From positions 49,237 through 113,236 of the forward strand of contig MU130579.1 of the NCBI GenBank assembly GCA_015039465.1: a DNA stretch of 64,000 nucleotides, written 5' to 3'. Made by a program: the position numbers and the translations under genes. The notes under the pieces are model-generated. The model searched no databases. It was not told where the DNA came from and saw only the letters and a program-made list of their open reading frames with translations. This DNA is from Phlegmacium glaucopus (Eukaryota; Basidiomycota; Agaricomycetes; Agaricales; Cortinariaceae). The stretch's first letter is position 1; each line of letters starts with the position of its first letter. Below are positions 11,600 to 23,180 of this stretch, in pieces.

Positions 11600-12660
11600 C
11601 AAACGGCGATCACTCACAACTAATGATGTTGTTATCACGTCTCAGGGTTTCTCCGAGATTTCATCGACTTCGTAACTAAATCGGTACAAACATTCTATGC
11701 TAATTTGCAAATTCCTACCCTCGTGCTCCTCGGCACAATCGGTGCGTCTATATCCACTCCCTAGTGCCAACAACCAGTATAACAACACCATCTCCACCTC
11801 ATCTTTCATACCCTCAGCTGGATAACATTCGTCTTGACAATTGTCACTCAAATAACCGTAGTATATGTACAACTTCCCAGCTTTGCAAGTGTTAAGGGAG
11901 GTACATATCTGAAGATGAGTATGGTATGGTGAGGACAGGGGCGGTGACGGTAGCTGATGTCGTTGGTGGTAGTGGAGGAGACGGAGTTGGGGGAAGGACG
12001 GGCAGGGAGGAAGTATGAACCTACCCAGAGAGCTAAATACGTGGCTATGGTGGTGTTGCTATCGTGCAGTTGAACCTTTTTGGAGAAGGTGAATTCCGGT
12101 GTGATTACGGAGTTTATGTTGAGCCAATTGTTTTTCCTTTATTCTTGGTTGATCATCATTCCCATCATAATAATCGTAGTTGCGTCGGACTAATCTTCAC
12201 ATACAGAAGTGTCGCCAGCAAATCACCACCTCCACCTCCATGACTCGCCGTCATCCCGCAACTCTCTCCTGTCGTCGAAAAATAAGGTAAAATCGTACCA
12301 CTATGTACATATGTCAATATTAATGTTCCAAGCTGTGGTCAAATGCCAATCCGCCTATCACCCACCTACTGCACGCTATGGCGTAGAACATAGTAAACTG
12401 ATGGTAAGGAGGTCAATTTGACCTGGTTATGTCCTAATTTTTGTTCCCTGAACTTAAACGCTTAAAGCTTAAAGTAATGTGGTAATATTATCAGAGTAAA
12501 TTGTTGCGCAAGTTATTTATTCAACTTATCTAAACAATTTTCAGTACATTTTCTTTTTCTAGGCTATCCGGATGATTATTTTTGTCTAAAAGCTCGCTAA
12601 AAATCGTCGGTAATACGATCTGAAATTAGATTGACGATACACAGGAACTTTGAAGTTTCG
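11600..12660. other. No gene recognised
   Basis: No open frame above about 76 codons and no recognisable motif. A stretch near 11,650-11,770 could encode RFLRDFIDFVTKSVQTFYAN-like residues on the plus strand, but I could not connect it to a family or a complete gene. Confidence 0.4.
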
Positions 12661-12679
12661 GCGGGGATCCCAGTCCGCG

Positions 12680-12805
12680 TGTAATTTGAATTACAAGGGT
12701 TTCGATGTATTCAAATCTTTCGTCAGAAGCGGATATGCCAGAATATCTTGACACTAGTACCACGACGAGGAACTCTGCTGCTACTACTCCCGCCGCAAAT
12801 CAATG
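12680..12805 (+). pseudogene. Isolated fragment of a P gene last exon
   Basis: The sequence matches the P last exon: TATTCAAATCTTTCGTCAGA, then GGATATGCCAGAATATCTTG, then a GAACTCTGCTGCTACTAC stretch, equivalent to SYSNxSSEVDIPE...TTRNSAATTPAAN. It is preceded by a scrap of spacer (TTGAATTACAAGGGTTTC). Flanking P exons are absent. Confidence 0.55.
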
Positions 12806-13027
12806 AACTTGAATGAAGAAACCTTAGCCTGCAGTTTTTCATTACTCTTAAGTACACTCATCTGATTTTATTTATTTTTGGGCATCCTTTATTTATACAC
12901 CCCATACCTGCAAATAATAATGATGACAAAATTAATTAACACAAATTGTGTACAAGCCAATCGTCAAGAAAAGGTGCTGCCCACCCAGCGGAATCATCTT
13001 TGCTCTGCGTTTCTACTTTCTAAACGC

Positions 13028-15985
13028 GCTAAAGCCCGTCTTCCCACCAACCTTGACCCAACTCAACAGCTGGTAGCCAGCTCTGTGTGAAGTGATAGAT
13101 GAGGCTAGAATACAACAATCCATATGCTGAGATGTGGAAAGTACGTAGAAAGATAGAAAGGTGTCCGTCCCCAGGCCAGTACAAATCCGCAACTAAGGAA
13201 CAAAAAACCTATTTATATCCAAGGTCTCGCATTTAGTTCTCCGGGTTATAAGTTCCCTAATGATACCTTACTTCCAAAAGTCCATACACCTCATAAACAA
13301 TGCGAGAAATGGAGGCCCCCAAGAATGAGTCAGGCAGCACTATACACAGGTGGCAGTTCCAACGCAACACGCGACTCCTCAGGTGGATCCATACTTGTGA
13401 CACGTACTCCGCTATCAACATGCTGGATAGGTTCTGGTATGGGACTAGAAGACGGCAGTACCGTAAGACCACCGTGTGTCGGAACACTACCACCTTGGCG
13501 TTTCCTACTGGGGGTATTTGAGGTTATGATGTTCGGAGTAGTAGCTATAGAAGATGGAGATGTGGATAAAGATGCATTTGACGATGACCGTAGATGGGTT
13601 ACTGTCCTCGACGTCGACGCCGATGGTGATGTCCCCTTGTGTGATGGAGTCCATATAGGCAAGGTAGGAGCCGTGGTGAAATTGGCATTATTTTCTTCAA
13701 CTCTGGGTGGAAAAGGTTCAATAGTTACATTATTGGACCAACTGTTATTAGCTGAAGTTCAAAAAATCAACTTTTATGCGTGGATTATCAAAACGGAAAT
13801 GAAGGCCTTACGAGACGACATGGCATCTGATCCACATTCTTTATTTGGCCATGGCTGAGTGTGATCTAAGCGTCGCTTGTATCGACGACGTAGAAAAATA
13901 ATGGCTAGAATTATGAATATCAAAGCAAAGACGCCGCCAATAACGCCGCCCACAATAGGGCCAATATGTTTTGACTTAGTTATCGGTGTCGTCGCCGCCA
14001 CCGCCACCGCCGTCGTCATCGTCGTCGTCGTCGTCGGTGTTGGTGTTGGTGTCGGTGTCGGTGTTGGTGTCACCGTCGTCGTTATAGTCGTTGAGTTCTG
14101 AATACCAGGGTCTGAGACCAAGAAGTAGTCAAACCATATGGTTCCTTCGCCTGCTTGAGCCTCTGGATTGACCTGTACCATAGTGACGACAAGCTCACTA
14201 GCGAAAGCAGTTAACGTATCAAAAAACGTGATCTCTTCCAAGTATTTTGTTTTTTGATGACATACTGATCTCCCTCATTGAGAGTAGGCGATTGCCAAAA
14301 TTGCTGCATATATGTGTCTCCAGGACCGGCTGCCGAAGTGGCCTGGGCTGGCGAGGCACTATCGATTGAATAGTTCGTCAAAACTCCTCCAGATGTGATA
14401 TCAAATGTCCCAAAGACGGTTATTGAGTTTCCTGAGGGAATATATTTTTACAAGGTTTGAATTCGAGGAGAGCCCAGAGAAAAAGGTCTACAGAGACTAA
14501 CCAGTGAAGCTCACAGTAAAAAAATCGTTGACTTGAGTGGAGCTCGAAACAGTGTCGTTATATTCATGCAAAGTTCCTCCACGAACCCAAGTTCCAGTAT
14601 ACTTAACGTGAGTGAGGTCCTGGTCATCAATGATTGTCTGGGACATGGGTGCTGGTTAGAGAGATTGGAGGAGGGGAGCCAGGAACTTCGAGTCCAGGTC
14701 AATCATTCCTACTTGGCACAGCTTTTTAACTTCGACGGAGAGCCTATGGGACTTCATCGTTCGCACCCTATGTCGAAGTTTTGTATCCAATAATAATCGT
14801 ACCTGATAGAAGTGCTATATCGAAGGGCTTAGTACGTCACTCGTGGGTAATTGATTAGAGAAGATTCAATATCAATGTGGAAGAAACGAGTTCTTACAGT
14901 GCCTTGCATATTGTTTTGCACTCAAAATTTTCCAGTGAGCCCCATGGTCATCACTTTCTCACGGTAACCAGGGCAACTTTTTTCAGGTTCTGATGATGAC
15001 CCTTCACAACTCGCAAGCCTCGTTTGACAACCTGCAGCTCTGTGTGGATCAGTGGAGCCGTTTTCTGCTGTTCATGGTCCCACAAGCATGCGTCAGTGCA
15101 TATCTTCAGAAACAAGAGGGGCCATCGCGAGTAGTACGAACAAAGTACGAAGCCGCTTACAGCTCAAGCGCTCAAAATCCGTTTCATCAAATATGTTCAC
15201 TTCAGAAATAAGGTTTGACGTGAAAACATCGTCACATCAAAAGCTCGCTGGAAAATTTCGAGTGCAAAACAATATGCAAAGCGCTGTAAATATTCAAATA
15301 TGTTAAGTATGTAAGGCAACACCGGAACCACTGGAGCGAACAATTTTTTAGTAAATGATTGTCGACTTACAGTGTCTTGCATAACCGTTTGCACACCTAC
15401 TTCGTAAATTTGCATTTGTATTTATTTATCTGACAAGACAAATTGGCAGTCACACCCTGCCGAGCTGACACCGCGACAGGCTGTGAAACCAGTGTGAACA
15501 GCACACTTGTCGTCGTCATTGTTTTAACTGATCCACTGATATTCCTCTTTACATCCATTGCTCAATGGCTACTTCATCAGTCCGCACGATCTCCCAGTGG
15601 AGCTCAGCTTACCAATGCGTGGCAGTCCAGTACGGACAAATATATACAAATGCGAATTCTGACATCCGGAAATCACCGGAAGCTGCCACCGGTTACAAAG
15701 AATGATCCCGTGAGTTTCTGGATGATCGATGATGCATTGTACCGGTCTCATCGATTGGTCGATCCCGCGTAAGTTATACTATATTATAAAGGGAAGAAAC
15801 TTGCATAAAGCGCTCGATACGAAGACTGGTAAATTTGAGTTTCAATTATTATGACGCTACTTGTGATCGAGATATTGAAGACGGCCATCAACGGCTTCCC
15901 TTTTTTAAATGCATTTGACTTAATTAGTAACCGTGGATCAACCGTGGATATCTTCTCATTTGGCAGGGAAACACTTCCGACGCGG
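13028..15985. repeat. Segmental duplication, copy 1
   Basis: About 2.95 kb is duplicated in direct orientation at 32,702-35,605. The match begins near CTAAAGCCCG(T)CTTCCCACCAACC and ends near TCTTCTCATTTGGCAGGG. The gene-bearing part (13,100-14,700) is nearly identical between copies. The downstream part (14,800-15,985) has more indels. No target-site duplication or terminal repeat was found at the edges, so a recombination-type duplication is more likely than transposition. Confidence 0.85.
13330..14646 (-). CDS. Single-pass membrane protein with N-terminal lectin-like beta domain (copy 1)
   Basis: Four exons fit with no stop: 14,502-14,646, 14,262-14,431, 13,812-14,193 and 13,751-13,330, giving about 372 residues. 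The start MSQTIIDDQDLTHVKYTGTW, then SFTGNSITVFGTF, NYSIDSASP, FWQSPTLNEGDQY and GTIWFDYFLV are the recurring motifs of a large Agaricomycete family with a beta-sandwich, lectin-like outer domain. A Thr-Pro repeat stalk follows, then one transmembrane helix (VGGVIGGVFALIFIILAIIF), a basic stop-transfer RRRYKRR and a Ser/Pro-rich cytoplasmic tail ending ELPPVYSAA. There is no cleavable signal peptide, as in relatives. Predicted role: a cell-surface protein, possibly carbohydrate binding; this is inference. Acceptor choices were fixed by frame. The antisense strand of the TP repeat gives a Val/Gly ORF that is a shadow. Confidence 0.85.
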
Positions 15986-18180
15986 GTTTCTTGGTGTGGC
16001 CTACTGTACTATATCCCTGGCGTTTGAAAGTGGGTAGGTGTTTGAAAATTCAATATTGGGCCTTGGACGTGGAACCTTAAAATTCTTGTAATAAATGCTT
16101 ACAGTGTCTATTAGTATGGCCATAAAAATACTTTGAAAAAACTCAGCCAAGTTTTGGTGAAATTACAGGAATGGTAAGCAAAAATTATAATGATTGGGAG
16201 GAAACAATGTTGGAAATATTTCTATGGACCATGATCTCTGGAATTTTTTATATTCATAATCCTTATATAAAACACGAGCTCTGTTTGAGCTCTGTACAAA
16301 GCATTGTGGCTATGGATTGGCTCTAGTATGTTCGACGGAGAATTTAAAATGAGTGTGACAATCCTGGTGGGCGGAGTTTGAAGTATGCTAGTGAGCACTC
16401 AAACTCCCTCAAACTCCTTAGGCTCAACTAAGCCACCTCTCAAAATGTAAGAGGGGCTTATAACAAAGTCTGCATTTCATCAGGGCAGTGCATAGTTTTG
16501 GGTAAATGAATTTATAGTGTCATGTCAAGTGACTTCTGAGGTCAACATCATAGACGGAATATGTTTAAAGGCATCCTAGGAATATAAATCTCAATTTTTT
16601 GTATTTTTCAAGTTCACGCAGGTGGTACAAGCCCTCATTCAAAATGATGGCTCATTTTTTATTCCTTGTCACACTATCCTAGTCCAGCAATAAAAAATTG
16701 TAATCATTTCCATCAAAGACAACCTTTTTATCTAATGGTTGTGACCTGGGTGCACTGCCCTGCCATGTGACGGACTTTCAGACAAGACTGTCCACATGTG
16801 GACCATAACAGTGACAGTGGATGGTCTTGGTATGAGACTATCAAACTCCTTGCGTCTACTGTTTGTTGATTGAGAGTGAGGCTGGCCTTGGGAACATGAC
16901 TGATGTGACTGATTCATTTTCAAATACTGCAACCATGATGATGACGGCAACTTTGTAATGAACAATGGCCCAAAAAAAATACATCAACAATACAAAATTT
17001 TGTGGACAATCTGACTTCAGATTTGGATTCAGACATTTTGCAGCCTAAGGGAGTCGAACCGACGATCATAGGGTATGGACTTCGATCATGTGACGTGATA
17101 AGGTAAGGCTATCAGCGCTGTAGACCGTTGTCCTAAAAGGTGTACACCCACTACCCCGTTAATTATCTTACTACCCAATCTGAAGCTACGGATTCAGAGT
17201 TGCCGGACAGGACCGGTTACCAACTATTGACCAATACCAACTGGGTATTGTATGGGGATGCGACTCATGTGTGAAGGTGCCGACCTTTCTGCACATATGA
17301 CAAGGGACAGGGCTATGATAGCCAGACTGCCGACGGACTGCCGCATTAACGGACTTGTCGTATAGACAATTTGTACGTTGATCGCCACCAAATTTGTAAC
17401 TCAGTCGGTAGTCTCCGAAGATTGTACCGAAACAGTAATCAAAGTCCCCATTTTAGTGAAAAAAAATCAAGAGTTTGCTCATGTGCTGGCTAAATTTAGA
17501 ACTGTTACTACTGTATCTTTGTTATTGTGAAATCAGCTCATGCCAATTAATTCATTGGTTTGAAATAATGCCCAGGGTATTGAGGTATCAAATTGGATGA
17601 CTTTGCTTGTCCGCCCATTGATGAATGACTCTGGTTGCTGTCCTGGCATTTGCAGGTGTTCAGAACATTCAAACCAAATTCACAGCCGATATCCTAGCTG
17701 ATTTTATACTGAATTTTTGTATGGAGATCAAGGCTTGCATGAACGACGGCCCTATTGACAGTTACTTTTTCAAAATAGACTCCAGAGCTCATGCCAAAGA
17801 AGATTGCTATTGCTTAAACCATTCCCAAATCCCTCAGCCTGTATCCAATTGTACACATATGAACGTCCACTGAATCATTTTTTTCAAATTTTATCCCAAT
17901 GTTGGATCTCTTTTATTGTCTACTCTATACTTTTTAACACTTACTTACTCACTTGCATTGCTTCATTTTTACAGGTGGTACTACTCCTCCATTTCCATTC
18001 CCAAGACTCTTGGTTTTGTTACAAAAATTTTGCAAAAAAGGATAATGAATGCACAACTTGTGCATGATGTGTCTGTAATAATTTGACTACCATCAATGCT
18101 GAGTGTGAGACTTCAGTGTATTGGCATTGAACATTCAAACCTTCAAGTTTGACTCCATGATGTCACCGTTGATGCAGTTC
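15985..18180. other. Gene-poor stretch
   Basis: No convincing coding region. AT-rich tracts alternate with short open frames (the longest is 87 codons at 17,804-18,067), none with a recognisable motif. A possible tRNA B-box-like sequence on the minus strand near 17,050 is discussed among rejected items. The sequence looks like decayed repeat DNA. Confidence 0.45.
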
Positions 18181-18224
18181 CATCCACATTATTCACCTGG
18201 TTTATAACTTCTTGTTACATTCCG

Positions 18225-18780
18225 TCATACGTTACTCCGGTCCGACTCTGTCGGAGTTGTCTCCGGTAGTCCGTACTCCGTTCCAGTACTTTCCCTTGCC
18301 TCCGGATTTACTCCTTCTATGTCCAACTCCGAGACTTCTCCGTATCATTCCGGCTCTTCCGACGTTACTCCAAACTCATTTCCACATCTTCGTCACAACC
18401 ACTATTTCTTTGTCATCACTTTCCCACCATCAGTCAGCACACCAGCTATGGATTATTCACCCCAAGAATGCAGGACCTTCCGGGAGCAGAACGCAGCATT
18501 TATATTTATATTTTATATTTCGGATGCTATTCCTTTTATATTTAAGTACTCGAAACTTGTATGTTTTCCTCAGTTCGAATATCAACTTAGTTTCCCACTC
18601 TTGGTCTTCCTCTAAGTTCTTTGCAACTTCCGGTTCCGCTCCGCTCCGTCTTACTCCGAAATCTAGGACACGAAGGTTCTGGGTAGCACAGCACATAAGC
18701 TGAGGCTAAGTCCTATCCTTTCCGTGACTCCGTTCCGTGACTCCGTCCGAAACTCCGTCCGAAACTCCGGAACAGAGTTC
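18225..18780. repeat. CTCCG-rich degenerate repeat tract
   Basis: Two clusters of short CTCCG/TCCGT/CTCCGGT motifs occur at about 18,230-18,370 and 18,630-18,775, separated by AT-richer DNA. The right cluster has tandem units such as CCGTGACTCCGTT and CGTCCGAAACTC. Both clusters have the same orientation, so they do not form obvious terminal inverted repeats. An ORF of 163 codons across this tract (18,212-18,703) reflects the repeat composition. Confidence 0.4.
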
Positions 18781-18862
18781 TTGAACTTAACACTTCTACA
18801 GCACTGATGCTTAATTGACTTGCTGCTGTAATAGTGGACAGACTATAAATGTTCACTCTGGT

Positions 18863-19548
18863 TAGGGATGCCGAAGTTCAGTTCTGAACCAGTCCAAGAA
18901 CCAGAACAAACCAAACCAAACCAAGTATCTGGTTCGGTTCTGGTTCTGGTTCTGGTTCTGGTTCTTGATTGGCCAGAAATCTGAGAACCCATTCTGAACC
19001 ACTATATCCCAAGGCAAACATTTAAGTAATATATTTACTTATTTGCATTATTTTACAGGTTAAATGGCACAATGTACCTGTATCTGTAATGAAAATATTT
19101 ATTCAAGTCACCAACACAATATATTTCCAATCAGAAGTACATCATTTTTTGGTCTGGCATAGTACATAATCAATAATATGTCTCATTTACTTTATAACTT
19201 CAGGTTTTATTAATATTAATATACTCCTATTGCAAGAATCCAATTCAAAGTTGTCACTAGTTGGCAAAATGATTTAGTAGTATTTTTTTCTTTTCATGTT
19301 TACTTTTAGTGATGTCATAGTTATAACACCAATACTACAAACTTCTGGCCTCAAATTTCAAGATATATTTATTTCTAAGAAATAAGATGTAACTTTAGAA
19401 AATAAAATTTAAAATGAGAATTTCTTGTCTAATTGGTGATATCCTAACAAAAGTCGAACCAAGAGAACCGGTTCTGTTGGTTCGGTTCTGGTTCTGGTTC
19501 TGAGAAAATGGGTCCCGAACTGAACTGAACTGAACTTCGGCATCCCTA
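18863..19548. mobile_element. MITE of hAT type, GTTCA-repeat ends (copy 1)
   Basis: A 686-bp non-coding element. The left end is TAGGGATGCCGAAGTTCAGT and the right end is its reverse complement, so the TIRs are about 20 bp. Inside each end is a run of GTTCA/GGTTCTG-type short repeats, inverted between the two sides. The interior is AT-rich with no transposase. Flanks ACTCTGGT (left) and TCTCTGGT (right, offset by three bases) may be a mutated 8-bp target duplication. The element at 59,252-59,866 has the same structure and a perfect 8-bp duplication, which supports assignment to the hAT superfamily. Confidence 0.75.
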
Positions 19549-20275
19549 AAGTCTCTGGTGGACATGTTGTCGATGTTGACAATTTGAGATTGGCAACCCC
19601 GTAAAATAACCAGTCCTGGTTGTAATTCTATATAAGGCCATTTGGTTTAGACATTCTCTGGATTCTATGTCATGTACTGTAAGGAATGAAGTTCGTCTAC
19701 ATGAGCAAGCGCACCGAGCATACACATGAAAGACTTTGGGAATTGTCACACGTGACTATTCCCATTCTGGAAAAGTAACACACAGGAGAAAAGGGGTATG
19801 GGCAGGACCAGGCTCACACAAAGAAAAGAGAAAATGGAAACACCCAAAAAAGAGCTAGAATGCTCTAAAAAATCAATTAAACAAAACAAATTTTCTTAGG
19901 ATCAACAGCGCTAGCAAAACTTCATTTTAAAATTTCCTTTCTCTTTACATATAAAAGGTAGTAATTATTTACTGGAAAGGACAGTGGAAATAGACCCCTC
20001 ATAGATAAGCCTCAGACTCAGAACTCATTCTCAAAAAGAGACCTCAAAAATCTCTTTACTGCATTTAATCTTTCAATATACAAACACATTACATCTATGC
20101 AGTCGAAAAAGATTATGTTATTAAGTGTTTTCTGATCCGAAGGATCAGAAAATGAAAAGTAATTGATAATATGTATTTAGAGATAGAGCAACTGGGAATA
20201 GGTTTGGGCAAAAACCCAAAGGGTTTTTCGACTGAAACAAGTGCCGGTACCTATGAGAAAAGCAATCTAAGATGA
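19549..20275. other. No gene recognised
   Basis: About 730 bp between two DNA elements. Only short frames are present (67 codons at most, 19,546-19,749). The composition is AT-rich and no motif was recognised. Confidence 0.4.
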
Positions 20276-22373
20276 GCTGTGATTAGTGATGTGCCGGGCC
20301 CGGCTCAAAGCCGGAAGCCAGGCCAAGCCAAGCCATTTTAGGCCAGGCCATAAGTGACGGCCCAGGAATGGCTTTGGCCTGGTATCGTGCACCAATACTG
20401 ATTGGTAGCATGAGAACAAAGCTTAAAAGTTGCCATCATGAAAATAAGCGGACTTTGAATTCACTTACCTATTTTGGAAGCAGCCCTGAATTGCGTTCCT
20501 GGTCAACAAAATCATTCATTCAGCATTATCATCCTCATCACTCATCATATCCTCAATATCTTCCACTATGCTATCCATCATTTACACCATTGACATGCTC
20601 CTTGACATCTACCATCCATTCGTTCCTTGGCTAGCGATTCAACAAAGTGATCAATCTACTATTCGCATTGGTCATCGGCTCGTGTTTGATCGCATCTATG
20701 GCCCATCATTTCAAGAACGGCCCGTTTATGGACACATCAGCTACATCTCCCATTATGTCAAAGGCTTTGTCATTGTTGTTGTGGCTATGGACCCACAAGT
20801 CTTCTCCTCAGCTATCTATCTTGCCATACCTTGCTCCTGGATCACACTCAGTCCCCTATCCTCAATTATCTACCTCTTATCTTATCATTCACTGCCAAAA
20901 CCATCATTCACGCGGTACCTGAAGCCTTCCCACCCTGTTTATGACAATTTAGGAAGTCCAGGAGGATCACGACTAAGCAGGAATTGCAGATGAATCAGCA
21001 GCAGAGGATTATTCTCACAGAGTGTCAAGTGTTATATCAAGGCTGCACGACATGGGATCATGGGCAAGTAGGATTTTCTCGGGAACAAGGCTGCGCCTTT
21101 CAAGTGTTGACTCAGGACCTTTCACATTTTTGACATGACCACACGCCTATGGAGTTGATATATTTTTGCTATTGGACTATGAACACTGCCTTCTCTTCTT
21201 TTCTCTCGCACTTTGACACTTTACAGATTCTTTTACTGTTCCTTTTTCTTTTCCATTGTTCTTTTCTTCTCGCAGCTGTCCTCTCTTCATCATTCTTCCT
21301 TTGACAGCACGTACTTCTTTCTTTTTTTATTGTTCTACATAGCCTCATCCTTAGGGTATAAATACTGCTCTTTTGTACCAGGATAGGTAGTTCAGTTCAA
21401 TTCATTCTTACCCCCCAACAATCATCATCTAAGTGGAATTCCAGTGAATTCCTTCCTCAAGTTCGCTTTTTCTGCCTTTAACTGTCAATCTATCCCCACT
21501 GTCAATTACTATAGTCTTGCTGAAGACTCCCTCTTATTCTTCCTCATCCTCTTCCTTAACCCTTCTGAGTTCGCTTTTTCAGTCCTTTACTGTCAACCCA
21601 CTGTCAACTGCTATAGTCTTACTGAAGACTCTTCCTCATTCATCCTCATTTTTCTCATCTCTATTCTCACCCCCTACCTCTGTGTGTTACAAGTCAAGGT
21701 TACACCTTCCCTAAACGAACAACAGGGAGGCTTTTGACTTAAAGACTAGTCCATTGCTCTCTGGTTGGTGTTTATTAACAACACAAACAACGATTTATAC
21801 CGGCCCAGGATAGCTCAAAGCCAAAGCCGGCAGCTCAGGCCGTGGCTTTAGCACCAGAAATATTTTTAAAATAATTTGGATTTATTATAGTCTCCCGTAG
21901 ACAGACTTCGTAAACTACCAATAATCAGTTGATGATGAGTCGATCTCCTTCATATGGAGTCTGCTCTTAGTCGCGCTGATAGGACTGAAAGTTGAATACC
22001 TATGGATTATTCAATTTTTCATAATATTATTCTTCAGTTGAATCAACAAGATCAATAACCCAACCATGAATTAATCTACAAATTGATATTGTAAGGGTCA
22101 AAAGTGTTGACTACACTTGTTGATTAAACTGGAAATTGCATAGTAATAAATGTTAAAGCAGCAGATAACTATGATCTGAATTGATCTATTTATCATACTG
22201 TTAAACAACACTACAAAAAGTTCAGACTCTAACCATACAAAATCCATAATGGTCAAATGAACTACTTGCAATCTAAAGTAACTATCAAAGTCTACAACTA
22301 TGAAGGATTGTTATACAAGTCCTAAGGATAACATCAGTAAGTAAAATATCAATAAAAGGCCCTAATAATGAAG

Positions 22374-22510
22374 CATGTGATATCATGTGATATCATGTGA
22401 TACCATGTGACATCATGTGATACCATGTGACATTTCGTGACATTTTTGTCACATTATGTCACATTATGTCACATTATGTCACATTATGTCACATTATGTC
22501 ACATTATGAA
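22374..22510. repeat. 10-bp minisatellite that switches strand in mid-array
   Basis: Roughly six units of ATCATGTGAT/ACCATGTGAC are followed, after a short TTTTTG junction, by about six units of TCACATTATG. The second half is close to the reverse complement of the first. The array therefore has dyad symmetry and could form a hairpin. It lies inside the hAT-like element. Confidence 0.8.
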
Positions 22511-22514
22511 ACAT

Positions 22515-22710
22515 ATGACATCATAAAACAATGATCAGTCATCTAGAAACAAGACATGACATCATAAAACAATGATCAGTCATCTAGAAACAAGACATGA
22601 CATCATAAAACAAGGATTTATCATCCAAAAACAAGACATGACATCATAAAACAAGACATGACATCATAAAATAGCATCAGTAATCATAAAACATAGACAT
22701 GACATCACAG
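22515..22710. repeat. 41-bp tandem repeat
   Basis: Units begin ACATGACATCATAAAACAA and continue with TGATCAGTCATCTAGAAACAAG. There are two full units, one variant unit (GGATTTATCATCC) and two or three truncated ones. It lies immediately right of the strand-switching 10-bp array, within the same element. Confidence 0.8.
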
Positions 22711-22874
22711 ACTCTTACCTAATTTTGTTTCTCATTTATGTATAAAAGTAGCTAGAAAGCACCAGTAAAATTAGTGAATTTGCACTCTTCCTTTCTTTCC
22801 CAAGTTTCAGCGCTCTGAATTGGCACAAGTTAGAATTGGAATTACAAGTGGACTTGCTTTGCTTCACTCAGTTC

Positions 22875-23180
22875 AAAGGGTATTAAATCCTAAAGGGGCT
22901 TACCTTTGTTCTGTTTAAACCAAGAATACTAAATCCTATAGGGACTTGTCTTGGAAGCAAGGATATTAAATCCTTTGTCAGAGTCTGAGGAGAAATCCTT
23001 GTACTATAAAGCTGTCTCACAGTCTGCCTCAGGGACTTTAAATCATTTGTTGTGGATAGTCAAAGAATATTAAACCCTAAAGGGGCTTGTCTTTGTACTA
23101 CCAAAATTGGTTATCATATAGACAAAGGATATTAAATCCTATAGGGACTTGCCTTTGTTCTATCAAAAAGCACTATATAA
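22875..23180. repeat. Degenerate dispersed repeat, AAAGGRTATTAAATCCTA
   Basis: At least five imperfect copies of AAAGGATATTAAATCCTA followed by GGGGCTTGTCTTTGT occur (near 22,876, 22,922, 22,970, 23,067 and 23,126), spaced by about 45-100 bp. Each core contains the palindrome-like GATATTAAATC. No protein reading is conserved. Confidence 0.6.

Noticed and set aside
13877..14101. Val/Gly-rich frame antisense to the membrane protein gene (also at 33,577-33,810)
   Set aside because: It is the opposite strand of the Thr-Pro repeat and transmembrane exon.
17040..17140. tRNA-like sequence on the minus strand with a GGTTCGACTCC B-box
   Set aside because: The T-stem pairs at only two or three of five positions and I could not fold an acceptor stem or anticodon arm. 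It may be a tRNA-derived SINE scrap, but the evidence is too weak to annotate.
18212..18703. 163-codon frame
   Set aside because: It overlaps the CTCCG-rich repeat tract, has no conserved motif, and its composition follows the repeats.
20368..21737. Several 90-140 codon frames in the left half of the hAT-like element
   Set aside because: They overlap each other in different frames, lack hAT transposase motifs or a zinc finger, and have repeat-like composition.
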